Part shown: one piece after another, positions 21,000 to 32,797 of the stretch | Layout of the letters: each line of letters begins with the position of its first letter | Numbering within the stretch: the first letter of the stretch is position 1 | Source of the DNA: Incurvaria masculella | Lineage: Eukaryota; Arthropoda; Insecta; Lepidoptera; Incurvariidae | Direction: 5' to 3' | DNA: 64,000 bases | Assembly: GCA_946894095.1 (NCBI GenBank) | Contig: OX335657.1 | Span: 16,864,001-16,928,000, forward strand | The notes under the pieces: generated by a model | What the model saw: the letters and a program-made list of their open reading frames with translations, nothing else | Told to the model about the DNA's origin: nothing | Database searches by the model: none | Position numbers and translations under genes: made by a program

Positions 21000-21345
21000 A
21001 AGGACGTTATTTAGAAAACAAAACGGTCAAGTGAGAGTCGGACTCGCACACGAAGGATTCCGTACCATCGTAATATATTTAAAACAAAAAAATCACATTT
21101 TTTTGTATGGAGCGCCCCTTTTATTTGAATTATTTTTTAATCTTACCTATTTGTTGCTATAGTGCCAAGATAAATACACACTCTGTGAAAATTTCAGCTG
21201 TCTATCTGTTACGGTTACTGAGATACAGCCCTGTGACAGACGGACGGACGGACGGACGGACGGACGGACGGACGGACGGACGGACGGACAGCGGAGGCTT
21301 AGTAATAGGGTTCCGTTAGCACCCTTTGGGTACGGAACCCTAAAA
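21000..21345 (+). repeat. Family E repeat with CGGA microsatellite
   Basis: A full copy: AGTCGGACTCGCACACGAAG at the left, CGGA repeated about 12 times at 21,238-21,290, and TTTGGGTACGGAACCCTAAA at the right. Confidence 0.85.
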
Positions 21346-21714
21346 ACAAGAAAATCGGCAGAGCTATTTTTTCTTCCGCATTCCCTACGTCTCTTATTTC
21401 AATGATGTTTAATTTATTGAATGTCAAAAAATACTTTGTGGTATGAATTCCCCTTTGTTACCCTTTTAGTCGTAGGATAAATATAAAAAAAATGCAATAA
21501 CTATAGATAAATAGTTTCGCTGGAATTCGTGAGACTACAGATACAGGTAGTTAAAGCGTACAGTGCCTCCCATGACAGAGAAAAGGAAAGAGACGTGGCA
21601 TGTGGGTGTTACCAGGATTGCCGCTACATGCTGCTGCAATAATTGTAACGATACCATATATAAACCCATGCCGCTAATTTATTTTACTCTGTGTATTTTT
21701 TTTATGCGACCTAA
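21346..21714. other. No feature recognised
   Basis: No credible exon, tRNA-like element or inverted repeat seen. Confidence 0.35.
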
Positions 21715-22085
21715 CGTGGATGGCTAATACCACAGAACTACCATTATGATATTAGCCCAATACACTAAGAAATTAGGTACCATGCCAGGACCTTCCCTTT
21801 ATGAGCACTGCTACATTGAACTGGATGGAAAACACGGTCAATTTTTTATTGCCGCTTCGACTATCTTTTCATCCAATGCGATGGTACCAACCCGGGCGGG
21901 CTTAAGCCTACCACGTAGTAGGGGAAGGGGACCTACAGTTTTACATGGATTCCGAACCATGGAGCAGCTCGCATACGTGACGAAATGCACTTATCGACCT
22001 CGGAAAGAGAAAGACAGTGGTGCATGTAGGAATTGAACCCCGGCCTCTGGTACGCTAGGCCTGTCCCCGCGCCACTAGGCTACGT
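21715..22085 (-). mobile_element. SINE S1 copy (minus strand)
   Basis: Near full length from GTGGATGGCTAATACCACAG to the head GCGCCACTAGGCTACG. The B-box strand complement lies near 22,030 (GGAATTGAACCCCGG). Confidence 0.8.
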
Positions 22086-22457
22086 ACCGAGTGTATGTGC
22101 CGTAAGTAGGTGATTCTTTAAACCAAACTGCCCTTTGTCAAAACAAAAGCCGTGCACGATTTTATTGTAAGAGCCAAATAACTCACCAATCTGGGCAGTC
22201 ATCAGCGTAAAACAACTCAATACAATCGTGGAAGTGAAGATTGTAATTTCCTCACCTCCATGAATACAATACATATTTTGAAAGCCGCTCAGCATTTTTC
22301 AATCAAAATATGAAGCAAAAAGCAAATAAATATTCGTCAGCGTAAGACCATGCGTCTTACAACCGTGCAAATATGCTAAATGTCATTTACGAGTATTATC
22401 TCCGTCATCGTATGTGTCCTAGACGTAGGCAAATCCTGGAATCTGGATCACGTCGAG
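22086..22457. other. No feature recognised
   Basis: No credible exon or repeat structure seen. Confidence 0.35.
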
Positions 22458-22692
22458 CTGGGGGTCCATTCAGAGTAAGAGTGAGTTCGAATTCGCCACT
22501 AAATTACAACTCACTTTTTTAAATAGTTACTGTTTCCACACTTCTAGAACATCATTACAGTTAGGTAAAAATCTGGTTTGTCCCGTAAATACTTTGGAAG
22601 TATAGATGACGGTTCCGTATATATTTCCCAGCTTTTTTTAGGTTAACACACTCCCGAACTCGAACTCACTCTTGCTCTGAATGGACCCCCTG
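22458..22692. mobile_element. MITE family D, copy 2 (CTG duplication)
   Basis: CTG, then GGGGTCCATTCAGAGTAAGA at the left; TTGCTCTGAATGGACCCC then CTG at the right. This is the best-preserved pair of termini of the family here. Confidence 0.85.
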
Positions 22693-22897
22693 GTCTTTGT
22701 AAAAATAATTTTACCATGCGTTTTTATTTAGCATCCGTTTAGGCAATCCATATTAATATTACAAATGCGAAAGTACCTCTGTCTGTGAACCAATTTTCGG
22801 TAGTGATCGTCTTGACCTTAGAGAAGGACATAGTCTACCCTATGTTTTGAAAATTAAACTCAAAGGGGGTAAAACAGGGAATGAAACTTATGGGGAA
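22693..22897. repeat. Flanking sequence interrupted by the BEL/Pao insertion
   Basis: From 22,752 it contains ATTACAAATGCGAAAGTACC, the reverse form of a tail common in Lepidoptera (a related piece ends near 34,490). Its continuation is found after the retrotransposon at 29,501, next to the duplicated GGGAA. Confidence 0.5.
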
Positions 22898-23193
22898 TGG
22901 AGGGTCTTCGGCCTCGCACGAGGCTATAAGAAAATGTCGGTGCCTTACTGCGCTCGGCGGGCCGCCTCCTGAAGTTCGGGAGATCACGCGGCCATGGTTA
23001 TGGCGTCACGAAGTCGCGGCAAGCCACCAGGACGCCCTCAGCGAGGGATAAAAAACTTGAGAAAATAAAACTGTGAGAGCTCACATTATACGTTTATTCG
23101 CTCCAACATCGGAAACGGAAGAGAGACATAGATTATAAAATTTTCAGTATTACCAGTTATAATGTTGCCAGTACGAAAACAATGAATTGTCCA
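22898..23193 (-). repeat. 3' LTR of the BEL/Pao element
   Basis: 296 bp, TG...CA ends on the minus strand. It contains the AATAAA-type signal seen on the element strand as GCGAATAAACGTATAATG. The adjacent GGGAA is the target duplication. Confidence 0.9.
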
Positions 23194-23212
23194 TAACTCC
23201 CCCCTTGAAAGG
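23194..23212 (-). other. Polypurine tract
   Basis: On the element strand, AAGGGGGGAG sits a few bases before the 3' LTR, where plus-strand DNA priming is expected. Confidence 0.7.
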
Positions 23213-24109
23213 ACATCTTTCAACATCTCAGAAACTCTAAAATCTGAATAAAGTATCAACGACACATCGTAGACATACATTTTTGACAATGGCAAAATCC
23301 TGAAATTTAATGACCTTGACTTTAAATATTTATAAAAATATTATCTCACAATCTACACAAAATAACCCAATAATTACTTACACAGAATTAAGAGCAGAAT
23401 AGTTTGTAAGACATAACATAGATTTTTAAACAATATTTAGGCATTGAAATTAAGTTAATTTGAAAGAAGGAAACATGCATGATAGCTACAAGCTATACAT
23501 ATCATAGTATAGCGAGAACACATTATACAACCAAATTACTAAAGAATGCAAGAGGTCTATTTTTTAACATATAGGTTCGACACTTTACCAACTTACAGAA
23601 ACACGACATAATAATTTTGGTGGGAATAATGCAATCAAGCACAAAAAATAGTAGCTTAGGCTTGACATTATCATGCAGTCTATGAAATTTATATAGAATG
23701 CACCTTGCAATTAAATTAATGTGATCATGACAATAAATGAATTTGGATAGTAAAACTTTTACTTAGAATTCGAATGAATTGATCAAGACAAAAATATTAC
23801 AAATTATATAAGCACTCCAATAATATGATTCAGCAATTTGAGAACAAAATAATTTTATAGGACATACATTTTAAATAATCGTCTCATACTGAATGTCGGT
23901 TGATGTTAAGCAACGCATAAGGCTATACTAAGCTATAATGTAATATAGCATAAGCGTATAAATTCTATATAACCAAAACATTTCATAATAAAAGAGGCCT
24001 TAGGATTTTAACACCGAATTGTCTCAAACATTAATATGACACAATAGCTTTGATTATTTATACAGTTAATAATAAGGTCATGCACACATTTGTAGACAGA
24101 TCATGCAAT
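23213..24109 (-). other. Non-coding 3' region of the BEL/Pao element
   Basis: About 0.9 kb of A/T-rich sequence between the polyprotein stop and the polypurine tract, with no long open frame and so no sign of an envelope gene. Confidence 0.6.
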
Positions 24110-27100
24110 TTATTCAATAGGTAGAATGCATATTTTGGTGATTGGTCTCGTAATAATGCCATTAATAGTTTTTATATTGGCGGCTCTGATGTGACCATCA
24201 CGGCCGGTTATCAATTCAACAATTTTTCCAATACACCATGAAAGAGGCGGCAAATTATCATCCTTAATTAACACAATATCATTTTGTTTCAAATTAGGTT
24301 TAATTTTGTTCCATTTATACCTTGCTTGTAAGGAGGTAAGATACTCCTTGTGCCATCTTTTCCAAAATTGCTGTTTACATCTTATTATTTGTTCATATAA
24401 TGATAATCGATTAACATCCACCTGTAGAACATTTGACTCTGGAAAGGACGTTAACCTGTCATTGATCAAAAAATGAGCTGGTGTCAAGCAATTGAGATCA
24501 TTAGGATCATTACTGGGATAGCAAATTGGTCGAGAGTTTATGACACCTTCAATTTGAATCAAAGCGGTATTCAAATGTTCATATGACAATGTTGTTTTTC
24601 CTAAAATGCGTTTTAAATGGTGCTTAACCATTTTCACACCACTTTCCCACAGGCCACCCCAATGTGGGGAGTAGGTGGGTATGTAACACCATTTTATACC
24701 TTCTTTTGAAACACAATCAAAAATTTCAGAATTAGAATTGTTCAGCAAGAAATATAATTTATTGAGTTCGTTATGAGCTCCGCGAAATGTGGTTGCGTTA
24801 TCACTAAATATCCTTTCAGGTTTTCCCCTACGATACCAAAGACGATTTAGTGAATTAATAAATTCTCGGGATGATAAATCTGAAACTAATTCTAAATGCA
24901 ATGCCTTGGTAACCATGCAAATGAACAAGCATATATAACCCTTTGTAATGACAGCACTTCTTATGCGTGATTGTTTCACTGAGATAGGACCAGCGTAGTC
25001 GACGCCTACATTAAGAAACGGTCTGGCAGGTGTGATACGCACCGCCGGTAAATCAGCCATAATCTGATTCATTCCTTCTGCTCTAAACCTAAAACAAGCA
25101 ATACACTTATGTATAAGTTGGCGTACTATATTACGTCCATTTATGAACCAAAAACGAGTGCGTAAACTAGCCAAAGTTGATTGAGCGCCTGCATGCAATA
25201 AGCGCTCATGTTCGTAAATTACTATTAAATTAGTAACATTACTTTCCGGAGGCAAGATCAGAGGAAACCTTTGTTTATCATTAAGGTCTGAATATTTTAG
25301 TCGGCCTCCGACACGTAATAGTCCGCTTTCATCCATAAAAGGATTTAAGAATTGTAATTTGTAGGGTTTTAAATCAACACTGTTTGATTTATTCGGATCA
25401 GACAGAGAATCCATTAATTTGCCATACCATTCTCGTTGTATAATTTTCACAATGACGGTCAAGGAATAGTTCAATTCTTCGCTTGACACAAATTCAATAT
25501 TTCTGTTTGATTTGTCAGTTCTAACATTATGAATGAACCTTAGGACAAACGCCATACTGCGCTGGAGTTTCGACAGCGATGAAAATCGCTCGAAAAAGTC
25601 TAAAAAAACAGTATTCCTGGGAGCAGCTACGGTTGTAACTGCGCAAGAAACGTTGTTTGATCGTGCTTCTAAATTCAGATTGTGCGTCCCTGAGAAAGTA
25701 GTCTCAGGGGGCCAACTGTCCACATTTTGTGACAGCCAAGGGGGACCGGACCACCATAGGTCAGATGTTTTCAATTCAGTGGGACGAACTCCACGTGAAA
25801 CTTTTTCAGTGGGCGCATCTCTCCACAAAATACGCTGTAAGGCTTGATGTTTTTCCTTTACAGCAATTTGACGGTACATTTTCGTAATATCTGTTATGAA
25901 GACGTATACAAACATTCGAAACCGCATCAGAATTGTGAATAGATCCGCCTGGGTGGCAGGGCCAACCATTAAAATTTGATTTAAAGAGGTACCGGATGAG
26001 GTGGGGGCGCTCGCGTTGAAGACACATCGCAGCTTAGTGCTCGTCGAGTGTTCCTTGATCACAGCGTGATGCGGGAGGTAATACTCTAAACCTGCTTCAG
26101 CTGAAACGTACGGAAAATCTTTCACTTCCTTGGCATGACCAAGTTCTATAAACTCATCGATAAAGCTTTTATATTCTGTGAAGAATTTAGGATTTTTGGC
26201 GAAGCGGCGTTCCAAAGACCTAAAACAGTTAAGAGCTAGGTCATAAGAATTCCCAAGAAGACCAGCTTTCTCAGGGAAAATAGGCAATTCCACTTGATAT
26301 CGGCCCGAACTATCACGGGTGACAGTTTTTTTATATAGCGCTTCGCACATGTTTTCTTCCTGACTGAGAATGGAAGACGAGCGACCAACTTCTTCAATTT
26401 CCCAGAATTTTGTAATTGATTTATTCAATTCATAAGTATCCGGGTTAGCTGACCCCACAAAATGACACGTACCTGATTTTGATACAAGGTCGCTGGCTAA
26501 CGTTCCACCGAAAATCCAACCCAAGCGGGTGTTAACTAAGACAGGATTTTTTGGACCCAGGTCGATCTTACCCTTGGAGATAACTCTGTAGAAGAAGTCT
26601 GAACATAAAAGTAGGTCAATTCTTCCCGAGATATTAAAAGTGGGATCCGCAAGTTGAATATAGTGCGGCCACTTAAGACATTTTTTATCAAAGCTGGACC
26701 CAGGCAGGTCGCTAGTTATGTTCTCTAGGATACCACAATCCAAGGAATATGTGTGAGAACCAAAGCGAGATTTTAAGTTGATATTTGCAGTGTGACTCAC
26801 TAAAGTTGCGACCTCTCCGCCCACACCACCTATCGTCCAACGCACTGGCATCTTGCTTAATTTCAGCCGACTCGCTAGTTCAGACGAAATGAAGTTGTGC
26901 TCACTCGCGTTGTCGAGGAGCGCACGAGCAGTGTGTTCGTGTCCGTCGGCCCCTCGTACTAGCACCAAGGCTGTGGAAAGCAACTTGACGCCTCTCGTAC
27001 CGTCCGAGGACACGCTCGTAGCGTTACCGCTAAACGTGGTGGGGCTCGCGTTGACGCTCTGCGAGCCGCTAGAGTTGGGTGGAGACGCAGCGTCAGCAAC

Positions 27101-28282
27101 ATTTCCACTTGCACGAGGGTACTCAATGTGCAGTAGATTACAATGTCTACCAGAGCATTTCGTGCACATAGTCTGACTGTGGCACTTTGAAGACGAATGA
27201 TTCGCCTTAAAGCAAATCCAACACAACTTTTCAGTTTCTATGAACTTTCGCCTTTCCGGTGGCGTCTTTTTTAGGAAGGTGTAGCATTTTTTTAATGCAT
27301 GGGGCCCCTTAGAACAGCATTTGCATATGATGTCAACTTTGCTTACCTTGTTGCTCATAACGCACGCCAGTGAAGGCTTCGAGCGGCTCGGACAGTCGTC
27401 TCGAGCTAGCGCCTCGCCCGCTTGGCAGCGTTTCTCAAGGTAATTGGTGAATTCCTGCAACACCGGTAACGTTTGATTATCTCTCTGCAGCTCAAAGTCC
27501 ATAAGCGTTTCATGATCCAATTTTTTTGACAAAATGTGGATTAAAATAGTATCAGCCAAGTTAGGTACCTTGAGGGCAGTGAGAGAATTAAAATGCTGTG
27601 AAAATGTATTCAGGAGGGGTCTAATTTCACCTTTCTTCACATTAGGCATTTCAAAAATGCCATTGATGTGATGATTTAAAAGCACGGACTTGTTGTCATA
27701 TCGTTTTAGAATTGTATTCCAAGCGACCATATAATTAGCGTCGGAGCAATCTATATTTTCTATCAGAGTGGAGGCTTCTCCTTTCAGAGCTGATTTTAGA
27801 TAGTAGAATTTTTTTATTGGAGGCAAAGAGTCATTTCTGTGAATAATATTCAGGAAGAGGTCCTTAAAGTTTTGCCATTCCAGGAAGGCTCCAGAGAAAT
27901 GGGGAATAACCAATTTGGGGAGAGACACATCACACTCACCTTTTTTTGGTGCGCAGGCCGACGTGTTTGCTTGGCTGGTCTGTAACTCCTCCAAGCGCCC
28001 TCGCAGCCTGGCATCAAGTGACAAATACTTGTCCTCGATGACAGCGCCTTCCTCGCTATAAATCCCTGTACTAGCAGTGTCCGAGCCCTCCAATTCTAGC
28101 TGTATCTCCTCAGCCTTCCTAAATAGATCACTCAGCCTTGAAATAAAGCTAAGGATTAAGCCTACACTATCGATCAGCCCGATATCCCCGATGCTCTTTT
28201 CTAATGATGTGATTCTGCCCTTCATATATTTTCGTCTATTTACTAGGCCTTGCACTGAAGCAGGTTCCTGTGAAGGAGCCAT
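24110..28282 (-). pseudogene. BEL/Pao gag-pol polyprotein, 1390 codons, with in-frame deletion of RT core and RNase H
   Basis: An uninterrupted frame. Residues 1-110 are coiled-coil-like; around 120-300 is the Gag region typical of the family (LPKLVIPHFSG, FLEWQNF). Cys/His knuckles follow at about 318-385 (CKCCSKG, CWICFKANHSSSKC). The aspartic protease region near 455 reads ALLDNASEHNF. The reverse transcriptase starts normally (YYLPHHAVIK, LRCVFNASA) and includes the first catalytic aspartate in TDITKMYRQI near residue 800. At about 827 the sequence jumps from DAPTEKV to SRGVRPTELKTSDLWW, a block that normally lies after RNase H. The second catalytic box (xDD) and RNase H are therefore absent. 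The integrase looks complete: a zinc-binding H-H-C-C segment near 1025, Asp in GVDYAGP, Asp in FSDNATTF, Glu in GGLWESG, and the usual C-terminal domain. The product could still be made but cannot copy itself. Confidence 0.9.
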
Positions 28283-29199
28283 TTTTGGTTCTAAGACGAA
28301 AGACGGTGAGGGACAGTAACAATTTTGTTATCGCACTTATTTTAAGCTGTCAATCAAAATATCCTTACACACTATGTACCTACATTTGCCGGGTGGAAGG
28401 TTGAATCACACAAACCTAACCAAACTTGAACAATACAAAACACGCTAGCTTGCTGAACAATTAAATTCCCGAAACACAAAACACAATTAGGTACATTTAA
28501 GGTTAAAACAGTGAAGTGACAACTCAAAATATTAGTTAGACAGTCTTTGATAAATAGCTGCTGACGCGACCACACACTTTCTGACTTGGCAGAAATTAAC
28601 TGATGCAACAGTCTGGTAAACCGTTGACGCAACACAACACTTCCGACTAGCGGAAATAGTTCACTGATAACACTGATTGCCCATACACTTGCACAATCTA
28701 TATTGTTACCTACACTTATAGCCACTTGACGTGACGACTGAAGCGAGCGAAACAATGCGGATCTCACACCCGGTACACTTCGCTCCGCGCCATCGCGCCG
28801 GCGATCAGCTGGTCGACTCGAACGACGACGATCTGCATCCGCTGTGTAGATTTGTAGTTCCGACCGCTGCTCTCCGACGTTAGAGTGTGGAGCGTCATGG
28901 CCGTAGGCCCGAGTTCCGCATTTCGCTCGATGATATTCCGCGCGAGCGCAAAAACAACATGCTTTTCTCGCGCAGAAATAGCTGCAACTTCCGTTCCGTA
29001 GGTGCGCTCGCTCACGCTTGCTATATGCAAGGCGCGACACGATGCGACGGCAAGATGGCGCCTCCCGCAATCGACGAATCGACGGGGCGGTCAGGCGCAA
29101 CCGTAACTTCCCTCGCTGATGTTCGGCGGCATGCCCACGACGGTGATCTGTGACGCATCCACGGCGCGCGTGATACTATCCGGCTGAAGGACCATTTTA
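28283..29199 (-). other. Leader of the BEL/Pao element with primer-binding site
   Basis: Five bases inside the 5' LTR, the element strand reads TGGTCCTTCAGCCGG (29,194 downward), a candidate tRNA primer-binding site. The leader is long (over 900 bp), GC-rich from 28,740 to 29,199, and carries a same-strand open frame of 242 codons (29,100-28,372) with no recognised motif. Confidence 0.55.
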
Positions 29200-29495
29200 T
29201 GGAGGGTCTTCGGCCTCGCACGAGGCTATAAGAAAATGTCGGTGCCTTACTGCGCTCGGCGGGCCGCCTCCTGAAGTTCGGGAGATCACGCGGCCATGGT
29301 TATGGCGTCACGAAGTCGCGGCAAGCCACCAGGACGCCCTCAGCGAGGGATAAAAAACTTGAGAAAATAAAACTGTGAGAGCTCACATTATACGTTTATT
29401 CGCTCCAACATCGGAAACGGAAGAGAGACATAGATTATAAAATTTTCAGTATTACCAGTTATAATGTTGCCAGTACGAAAACAATGAATTGTCCA
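29200..29495 (-). repeat. 5' LTR of the BEL/Pao element
   Basis: 296 bp, identical by eye to the copy at 22,898, followed on the right by the GGGAA target duplication. Confidence 0.9.
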
Positions 29496-29500
29496 GGGAA

Positions 29501-29944
29501 CTTATTTCCAGCTTTGACCCGAGCGGAGCTAGTGACATAATCTTTCTTGAAATTGTCTGGTTGTGAAGATTCCACCAAGTGTTTCTGAGTTCTCAGATAA
29601 TGGCGCCATCTAGATTTTGTTTATGATATTGCGAGCGTTTTGAATCACCAAAACGTTATATTTGTTCAATGCTTCTCATAAACACAAACTCGGGTTTGCT
29701 TGCAGTAGTTTTAGCATCGTTTGCCTTATGGTTGGCGTGGCGTCGTCATGCCAGCTCACCCGAGTATATTTTCCGGCGACCTAGGTGGTAATTGACGAAA
29801 ATGGTGAGTTGTTTGTAGATTCACTCCACCAGGACGTGTGACCAGAATTAATATGGCCTGTTTATCAGCTCCTCAATGTTCATGGTTCCGTGAAGCGTGG
29901 ATGAACTATATATATGTATGTCGAACTGATGTTCTGTATGGGTT
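29501..29944. other. No gene; remnant flank and unassigned sequence
   Basis: The first about 50 bases continue the repeat interrupted by the retrotransposon. The segment near 29,600 (GGCGCCATCTAGATTTTG) resembles the small hairpin at 5264. Confidence 0.35.
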
Positions 29945-30205
29945 TTACTTAAAAATAACATAAACATTGTTTTTCTTTGCGTGCCAGTGACCCCCTTCTG
30001 TACTTAAACTTGTCCGGGTTTTTACTATGGCTGTGATTGAAGGATGGTCGAAGCGACAATCTTTTTTTTCCTTATTTGTATCAATCTCAATGCAGCCATG
30101 CAATGTAAGAAAGGTTCTGGCATGGTACCTAGTTCCCACGAGGTGTGTTTGGCTAATGTCATGATAGGTGTGGTATTAGCAATCCATGTCCAGTTATAAA
30201 TAAAG
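29945..30205 (+). mobile_element. SINE S1, 5'-truncated copy
   Basis: Only the body and 3' end are present (AGGATGGTCGAAGCGACAAT; GTGTGGTATTAGCAATCCAT), diverged from the other copies. Confidence 0.6.
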
Positions 30206-30309
30206 GAGTTAGTGTGTTTATTTTTCGTTGATAATACTTTTAAATTTTAGTTTGTATTTTTAATAAGTTTATATTTTAACTGTAAAACAAAAAAAATAAA
30301 GGAAATATA

Positions 30310-30690
30310 CTTTTTTCGTACTAAGCAGGTACGTCGCTTATTCCAAGGAATGTAATATGTATGTATGTATAATCGACCGTGAAGCAAGGACACATTAATT
30401 GAAGAGAGAGCCCAGTAAAAATAACTGCTTTACGAATATACTGCAAGCCTAGACCCGAACCGCATTCATTCCGGGAAGAGGTTATGTAGGAGAATTCCAA
30501 ATTATGGGTATACAGCCGGTGGCGAAATTGGTAGACGCAATACCCGCGAATGGTGTGTTTTGTTGGTTCGGGTCCAGCCTTGCAGTATATTCGTAAAGTA
30601 GTTCTTTTTACTGGGTTCTTTCTTCAAATAATGCGTCCTTGCTTCACGGTCGATTATACATACATACATATAACATTCCTTAAAAATAAA
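30310..30690. mobile_element. Foldback element, family T, copy 2 with tRNA-like core
   Basis: The same inverted arms as at 2616 (ATAATCGACCGTGAAGCAAG and its mirror TTGCTTCACGGTCGATTATA). The tRNA-like core at 30,518-30,579 reads GGTGGCGAAATTGGTAGACG followed by GGTTCGGGTCCAGCC. Confidence 0.7.
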
Positions 30691-31748
30691 GGAGTCTAAA
30701 ATGAAGCTGTCATAGCTAAACACCATCATCATACCACAACATCATCAAAAGCGGGGAAGTGTTTACAAGTTTTAAGCGGACACGAAAGCCTTATTGATCG
30801 ACCAAGGGTATCGCGAACTGATTTTTAATCGACTGTTTTTATTCCTCCGATGACATCGACACAACCTTCGGAATGCTTATGGCCGACGAGACAAACTACC
30901 GCGTTATACTCCACGACACGTTAACGTGGTACGTAAGTTAAGCAATTATGTAAATTCGTATTTGAAATCCATCCGCTAGCCGTTAGAATGTTACTCATGG
31001 AGTATAAAACGGGACTTCGTGGTCATTTTGCTTATAATATACTCATTTAAATGTGACATGGTTTATGCAACTGGAAATGGATGGCTAATACCGAACTGAC
31101 CGTCAGATATTAGCCTAACACACCATATGGGAACTAGGTGCCATGCCAGGACTATGCTATGTAATTCTAGCTATCTAATTGGATTGATTGGCTATCTAAA
31201 CCAACTCTTCTCTGTCATAAATATGAGTTTCACTTCTTCAACGATATCTACAATCAGTAAAAACAACTATTTTGAAGCAAGTCAATAATCTTCAAAGACA
31301 AGATTTAATTTTAAAGGATTTTTTTGGATTTTAGAAAATACCTAAATACAGTCAAACTTCCACATGATTATAGCTGACCAGACAAACTAGAAAACAGAGA
31401 AAAAAACGTACGATCTGTATCTTTTATGGAATAATGATTTAATGATTTATTTTTATTATCATCTAACACACCAAAACATTTTCGTGAACTACCCCCTGCA
31501 TCAAGTTCCTTATATGCGAATATTTTTTTGTCTTTTGGGTGGATTTTCGACTTATTAGGAAACGCCAAAGCCGTTGCCAAAAAGGACAAAAAATTAAAAA
31601 CCTACTTGCATATTTTACTCATTTCCGTTTTAGATTCACAGAAACCGTTTGCAGTACTAACTAATATCACAAATTATTCGTTAGCTTTTCGGGTAGGAAC
31701 AAATCAATTCTACCATCCCTCACTATAACCCCGACAAAAACAACGAAC
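30691..31748. other. No gene; SINE S1 fragment at 31,080-31,165
   Basis: The only recognised item is a minus-strand SINE fragment (GGATGGCTAATACCGAACTG to GGTGCCATGCCAGGAC). The rest shows no exon-like sequence. Confidence 0.4.
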
Positions 31749-32104
31749 TTAAGAACGGCCCGTAAGCTATGCTCCCCATACAAACGTAGTTTACTAATCA
31801 TTTGTAAACCGCTATTCCAATTAAATTGATATTTAATATCTAATATCAGGTAACAAATATCTGTGTCTGCACGCTTTTGTTTTTATTTTAAAATCCAAAC
31901 CGAAGTAAATGAAAGCAAAAAGAATATCTTCATACGAATTTTGTTTTCTCTGTGGTTTGACCCAGAATACATTATATTTTTTATATTTGTAGCCTAATAT
32001 TAGATACCAAATATCAAGTAAAATGGAACAGTGGTTTTCAAATTATTTGTAAACTACGTTTGTATGGGAGGCGAAATTTTCTGATGCTTACGGGCCGACC
32101 TTAA
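31749..32104. mobile_element. TTAA-flanked MITE family B, copy 1
   Basis: TTAA at 31,749 and 32,101 border an element with inverted ends: GAACGGCCCGTAAGC on the left, GCTTACGGGCCGACC on the right, and CCCATACAAACGTAGTTTAC mirrored inside. TTAA duplication is the signature of piggyBac-type transposition. Its right TTAA is also the left TTAA of the next element. Confidence 0.8.
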
Positions 32105-32579
32105 GGCCCTGGTACTAGCCAAATCGCAAAGTTAGACGAGGCACCCCAAGTTAACTAACTAAGTCTGACGATTATAAGTGTCATTGTTACAATATATGAT
32201 TCCTTGTCTAGGAATCAACCTATTTTCGTTAAGGTATGTTTCCTTTTTCTATACAAAATACATTGCGGAAACGGTGTCCATTTCCGAACTTTTTTGACTA
32301 AATGTAGAAATCTAAAAGCAAATGGATTTTTTTCTTTATGCATATATGCTGTTTTTGCTTAGATCTAGAAATCGAATTACTTTCAGATTTCTAATGAGAA
32401 AAATCAACTTTTTTATTTTTATTGTTATTTAAATAAATGATGGAATCAAAAAATATTAACGATTCATTATCAGTCTGGAGTTCTATTTGGATTTGCTGAA
32501 GCGTTTCACTACATATTATTACATTTGTTAAAAAGAGCATTTGTATGGCGCGAGTAGTTGGCTAGTCCTAGCGCCTTAA
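32101..32579 (-). mobile_element. TTAA-flanked MITE family A, copy 1
   Basis: 471 bp between TTAA at 32,101 and 32,576. Its own ends are imperfect inverted repeats (GGCCCTGGTACTAGCCAA versus GGCGCTAGGACTGGCCAA when read inward). It is an inverted copy of 32,882-33,354. No coding frame; about 470 bp and TTAA borders suggest a piggyBac-dependent MITE. Confidence 0.85.
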
Positions 32580-32739
32580 GTTCACGACTGTACTCGCGAG
32601 GAGTCGCAACATTCGAGTCGAGTATAGGGTATCGCTCGTCTGTAGTCACGCGTCTCGCTTCCGAACCAGTGAGAAGTGGACTACCGACCCGAGCAGTCGA
32701 CTTTGAACAACTCGCGCGACCAACTCCCGGCTCATTAAG
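32580..32739 (+). promoter_or_regulatory. Presumed promoter and 5' UTR of the Ly6 gene
   Basis: This short GC-richer stretch (CGAGGAGTCGCAACATTCGA and similar) lies between MITE A1 and the start codon. No clear TATA box is seen. Candidate initiator-like CAGT sequences occur at about 32,669 and 32,695. The start codon context AAGATGC has A at -3. The actual start site is not determinable here. Confidence 0.45.
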
Positions 32740-32797
32740 ATGCACGCAGCTACGTCAGTGCTGGCCCTAGCGGTCCTTCTCGTCACATTCGAGACGG
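32740..32797 (+). CDS. Ly6 gene exon 1 (start codon and signal peptide)
   Basis: 58 coding bases encoding residues 1-19 and the first base of codon 20, followed by donor GTGAGT. It sits in a 298-bp gap between inverted MITE copies A1 and A2. Confidence 0.88.

Larger units (their letters stand above)
22898..29495 (-). mobile_element. BEL/Pao LTR retrotransposon, internally deleted, very young
   Basis: Two 296-bp direct repeats (22,898-23,193 and 29,200-29,495) bound the element and look identical by eye. Each starts TGGACAATTC and ends CTCCA on the element strand. The host bases GGGAA occur at 22,893-22,897 and 29,496-29,500, a 5-bp target duplication as usual for BEL/Pao. Inside are a leader, one gag-pol frame lacking the reverse-transcriptase core and RNase H, and about 0.9 kb of A/T-rich sequence with no env-like frame. 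Identical LTRs mean a recent insertion. Because the polymerase is missing, it presumably moved with enzymes from an intact relative, or the deletion came afterwards. Confidence 0.92.

Noticed and set aside
25533..28319. Plus-strand open frames within the BEL/Pao region
   Set aside because: They are antisense shadows of the minus-strand polyprotein.
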